Made by a program: the position numbers and the translations under genes. A stretch of DNA of 21,716 nucleotides from a virus. Numbering within the stretch: the stretch's first letter is position 1; the number at the start of each line of letters is the position of its first letter. Under the pieces are notes generated by a model. The model was not told the origin of the DNA, did no database searches, and saw only the letters and a list, made by a program, of their open reading frames with translations. The DNA lies in the IMG/VR virus record IMGVR_UViG_3300044568_002216, positions 1-21,716 of that record. One strand, written 5' to 3'. This document shows, piece after piece, positions 20,058-21,716 of this stretch.

Positions 20058-20473
20058 GAAATCCTACATTTACGCAATATTTTGGTAGCTGTTTGAAATT
20101 GTAAAGCCAGATCATCATATAGGTCTTCTGGTGGTCGCTCGGCATAGGCACGACTCATGTAGGCCATTTGGCCCATATCGCTGTAGTAAACTTCAGTGGG
20201 CCAACGATACTTACCCCATTCCATGCTGTTGATTAATAGGCATTCATCACCTACATTTTTCAACATTTCTTTTTTAGCTTTAACTGGAAGATTAACACTG
20301 CTGAGTAATTTAACACCTACTGGCACGGTATTGACTTTTGGTTTATCTAGATAGTGGGCAAACAAATGCACTACATAGGCTTCTAGTTCGTGCGCCAAAT
20401 TTATTGTAAGCTCGCATTCTGCCCTGCGAACTAAATCATAGGATTCTCTGACATAGATATCCCAGTTGGACAT
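20054..20473 (-). CDS. Phage protein of unknown function (139 aa)
   Basis: Not recognised. A helical N-terminus (RESYDLVRRAECELTINLAH, ELEAYVVHLFAHYLDKP) is followed by VNTVPVGVKLLSSVNLPV, a KAKKEMLKNVGDECLLINSM stretch and a helical end ATKILRKC. It starts in a TAATG overlap with the 37-aa gene and ends in an ATGA overlap with the glycosyltransferase-like gene. Its base composition is closer to the core genes than that of the glycosyltransferase-like gene. No catalytic pattern is visible. Confidence 0.6.
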   Translation of the reverse strand: MSNWDIYVRESYDLVRRAECELTINLAHELEAYVVHLFAHYLDKPKVNTVPVGVKLLSSVNLPVKAKKEMLKNVGDECLLINSMEWGKYRWPTEVYYSDMGQMAYMSRAYAERPPEDLYDDLALQFQTATKILRKCRIS

Positions 20474-20586
20474 TATGCGCCTGTGTCTGCGTCCGCTAAT
20501 GCTTGAGCCAGTGCTAGGCCTGTAATTGCGTCGGGTGCTGTCACAGTATATTCTTTATCATTGATTACAAAAACCATTTCCATCAT
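20473..20586 (-). CDS. Very small phage protein (37 aa)
   Basis: Reads MMEMVFVINDKEYTVTAPDA followed by an Ala-rich helix ending ADADTGA. It fits exactly between its neighbours: ATGA overlap with the Cys-rich gene at the start and TAATG overlap with the 139-aa gene at the end, as expected of real genes here. A short beta hairpin followed by a helix is likely. Function unknown. Confidence 0.6.
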   Translation of the reverse strand: MMEMVFVINDKEYTVTAPDAITGLALAQALADADTGA

Positions 20587-21716
20587 TTTTTCTTCCCCCT
20601 GCGCATGTTGATTTGCCAGCGTGCTAGTTGTCCTTTACGTCCTGGTGCCTTGGCAGCTTTTTCTAGCTGTGCCATTGTAGCGCCTTTGGGTATACCATGG
20701 CGTTGGCTATCACCTGGGCGTCCTGGACCTCGACCATCTGCAAAGTTTTCTGTTATAGGACCACCTTCTATCCAAGCATCACAGGTTCGCTTACTTGCAC
20801 ATTTAAATTTTAAAAATTTACAATAGCCTAATTGTCCGGCATCTACAGAATCCATGGCACTTGATCCTGGTTCACTACCAATACCTTTGGCTATACAGGC
20901 CTGCATATCTTTAGATACATCAAAAGCCCCGCAGTTGCCACAACGGTTCTGTTTGACTGACGCTATATCTGAAGTGTTCCATTTGTCTGCTAGTTCTGCC
21001 CAGTATTCATTGTTAGGTAGATTGGGATTAAGCGGACCGTAGTGATATTCATCTATGGCCTTTTGTCTGTTCTTTAAATTAAGTGTGATATCCTGTGTTG
21101 CTGGTGGACAACCTTGTTCTGCTTCTGATAAATTTTCAGCGACATACTGTTCTAAGTGCTCAACAACATCACTGGCACGTATGGCCTTAGCATAATCTTC
21201 TGGTCGGTCGATATCGTGTAGAGTAAAGCCTAGACGTTTCAGCAAAGGCATCATACGATGTTCTTCTTCTTCACTGCCAAATGCGAATACTGTATGTGGA
21301 ACACCTCGATTAAATGTTCTAGGGTCAGCCTTGTCTAAGGCAGGTACTGCCATGCCTAGTTTATACCAATCATATACATCACTGACATTTACTAAGGTAG
21401 TGCCGGCTGGAAAAGGAATAGGATCGCTGGGATCTGATTGCATGTCTCTTTCGTAGTCAGCTGATTCGTTATTTTTCTTACGACCAGCACAGTGTGCCTT
21501 TTGGCTGAAACCTTTTGGGTTACTACAGTTGATACTCTTTTTGTATTTTTTGCTCCATTCCTCAAACACTATAGGTTTAAGCGCCATATACTGCGGAAAT
21601 TGCTGATTAAATTCACGCATGATCACGCCAGCTTCTGCGTTGGCTTGATCTTCTTCGGGACTACCTGTAGCTCCACTGTCTGCATCTAATTGATCGTTTA
21701 CGCCCTGTGCATAATG
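20583..21716 (-). CDS. Cys-rich phage protein, partial (5' end outside window)
   Basis: The frame stays open to the right edge, so the true start is outside; a GTG at 21626 is internal in my reading because 30 further in-frame codons precede it (beginning HYAQGVNDQLDADSGATG). Two features stand out. The segment INCSNPKGFSQKAHCAGRKK resembles a short motif I recall from marine myovirus structural and protease-type proteins. A six-Cys region has NRCGNCGAFDV, a single ACIAKG Cys, then GYCKFLKFKCASKRTCDAW, which suggests a bound metal or iron-sulfur site. The C-terminus is Gly/Lys/Arg-rich. At least 377 aa. The function is unknown; a virion or scaffold role is a guess. Confidence 0.7.
   Translation of the reverse strand, partial: HYAQGVNDQLDADSGATGSPEEDQANAEAGVIMREFNQQFPQYMALKPIVFEEWSKKYKKSINCSNPKGFSQKAHCAGRKKNNESADYERDMQSDPSDPIPFPAGTTLVNVSDVYDWYKLGMAVPALDKADPRTFNRGVPHTVFAFGSEEEEHRMMPLLKRLGFTLHDIDRPEDYAKAIRASDVVEHLEQYVAENLSEAEQGCPPATQDITLNLKNRQKAIDEYHYGPLNPNLPNNEYWAELADKWNTSDIASVKQNRCGNCGAFDVSKDMQACIAKGIGSEPGSSAMDSVDAGQLGYCKFLKFKCASKRTCDAWIEGGPITENFADGRGPGRPGDSQRHGIPKGATMAQLEKAAKAPGRKGQLARWQINMRRGKKK

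Noticed and set aside
1-21716. tRNA genes, CRISPR arrays, integrase or attachment sites
   Set aside because: Gaps between genes are all under about 75 nt and contain only promoter and leader sequence; no cloverleaf, regular repeat or recombinase was seen.

Overview
The window looks like part of the genome of a tailed phage of the marine T4-like myovirus type, the group that includes cyanophages and pelagiphages. It carries a T4-type replication core: family B DNA polymerase (gp43-like), sliding clamp (gp45-like), a T4 RNase H/FEN-type 5'-exonuclease, a DEDD 3'-5' exonuclease and a DsbA-like small DNA-binding protein. Around these are many small conserved phage proteins of unknown function. 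All genes lie on the minus strand, packed with 1-nt (TAATG) or 4-nt (ATGA) overlaps, and no gap without a gene exceeds about 75 nt. I see no tRNA, rRNA, CRISPR array or insertion sequence. Both ends cut through genes. The host cannot be named from this sequence; the composition is AT-rich.

Reading in the direction of transcription (right to left): 21716-19125 holds a Cys-rich protein (5' end outside the window), a 37-aa protein, a 139-aa protein and a glycosyltransferase-like protein. 19071-14054 is the replication block: DsbA-like protein, small membrane protein, DNA polymerase, an inserted methyltransferase-like gene and the sliding clamp. 14051-9515 holds a TGT/DpdA-type transglycosylase, a DUF465-like 56-aa protein, a strongly conserved unknown, a T-fold-like protein, a 77-aa protein, a glycosyltransferase and a half-length DegT aminotransferase. 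9441-7596 holds FolE, an NTF2-like protein, a 100-aa protein and a phosphoribosyltransferase. 7560-4513 holds QueE, S-adenosylmethionine synthetase, a 124-aa protein and an SGNH hydrolase. 4516-1 holds the two nucleases, several small proteins, a QueF-like protein without the catalytic cysteine, QueD, a DUF3307 membrane protein and small conserved proteins.

The unifying theme is a 7-deazaguanine DNA-modification pathway spread over several operons. FolE, QueD and QueE convert GTP to 7-carboxy-7-deazaguanine (CDG). There is no QueC in the window. Instead, directly upstream of queD sits a QueF-family protein whose nucleophilic Cys is replaced by Gly and whose neighbouring His is replaced by Tyr; it cannot be an ordinary preQ0 reductase and is a good candidate for a step acting on CDG. 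The DpdA-like enzyme keeps both catalytic Asp residues of the TGT family and would put the finished base into DNA. The phage-borne MetK could supply S-adenosylmethionine for the radical-SAM enzyme QueE and the methyltransferase.

Seven sigma70-type promoters can be read by eye, each with a 17-bp spacer. Three of them place the start point on or next to an ATG, which predicts leaderless mRNAs. Four sites carry a T4-late-like (T/C)(C/A)TAAATA element, three of them inside sigma70-type promoters.
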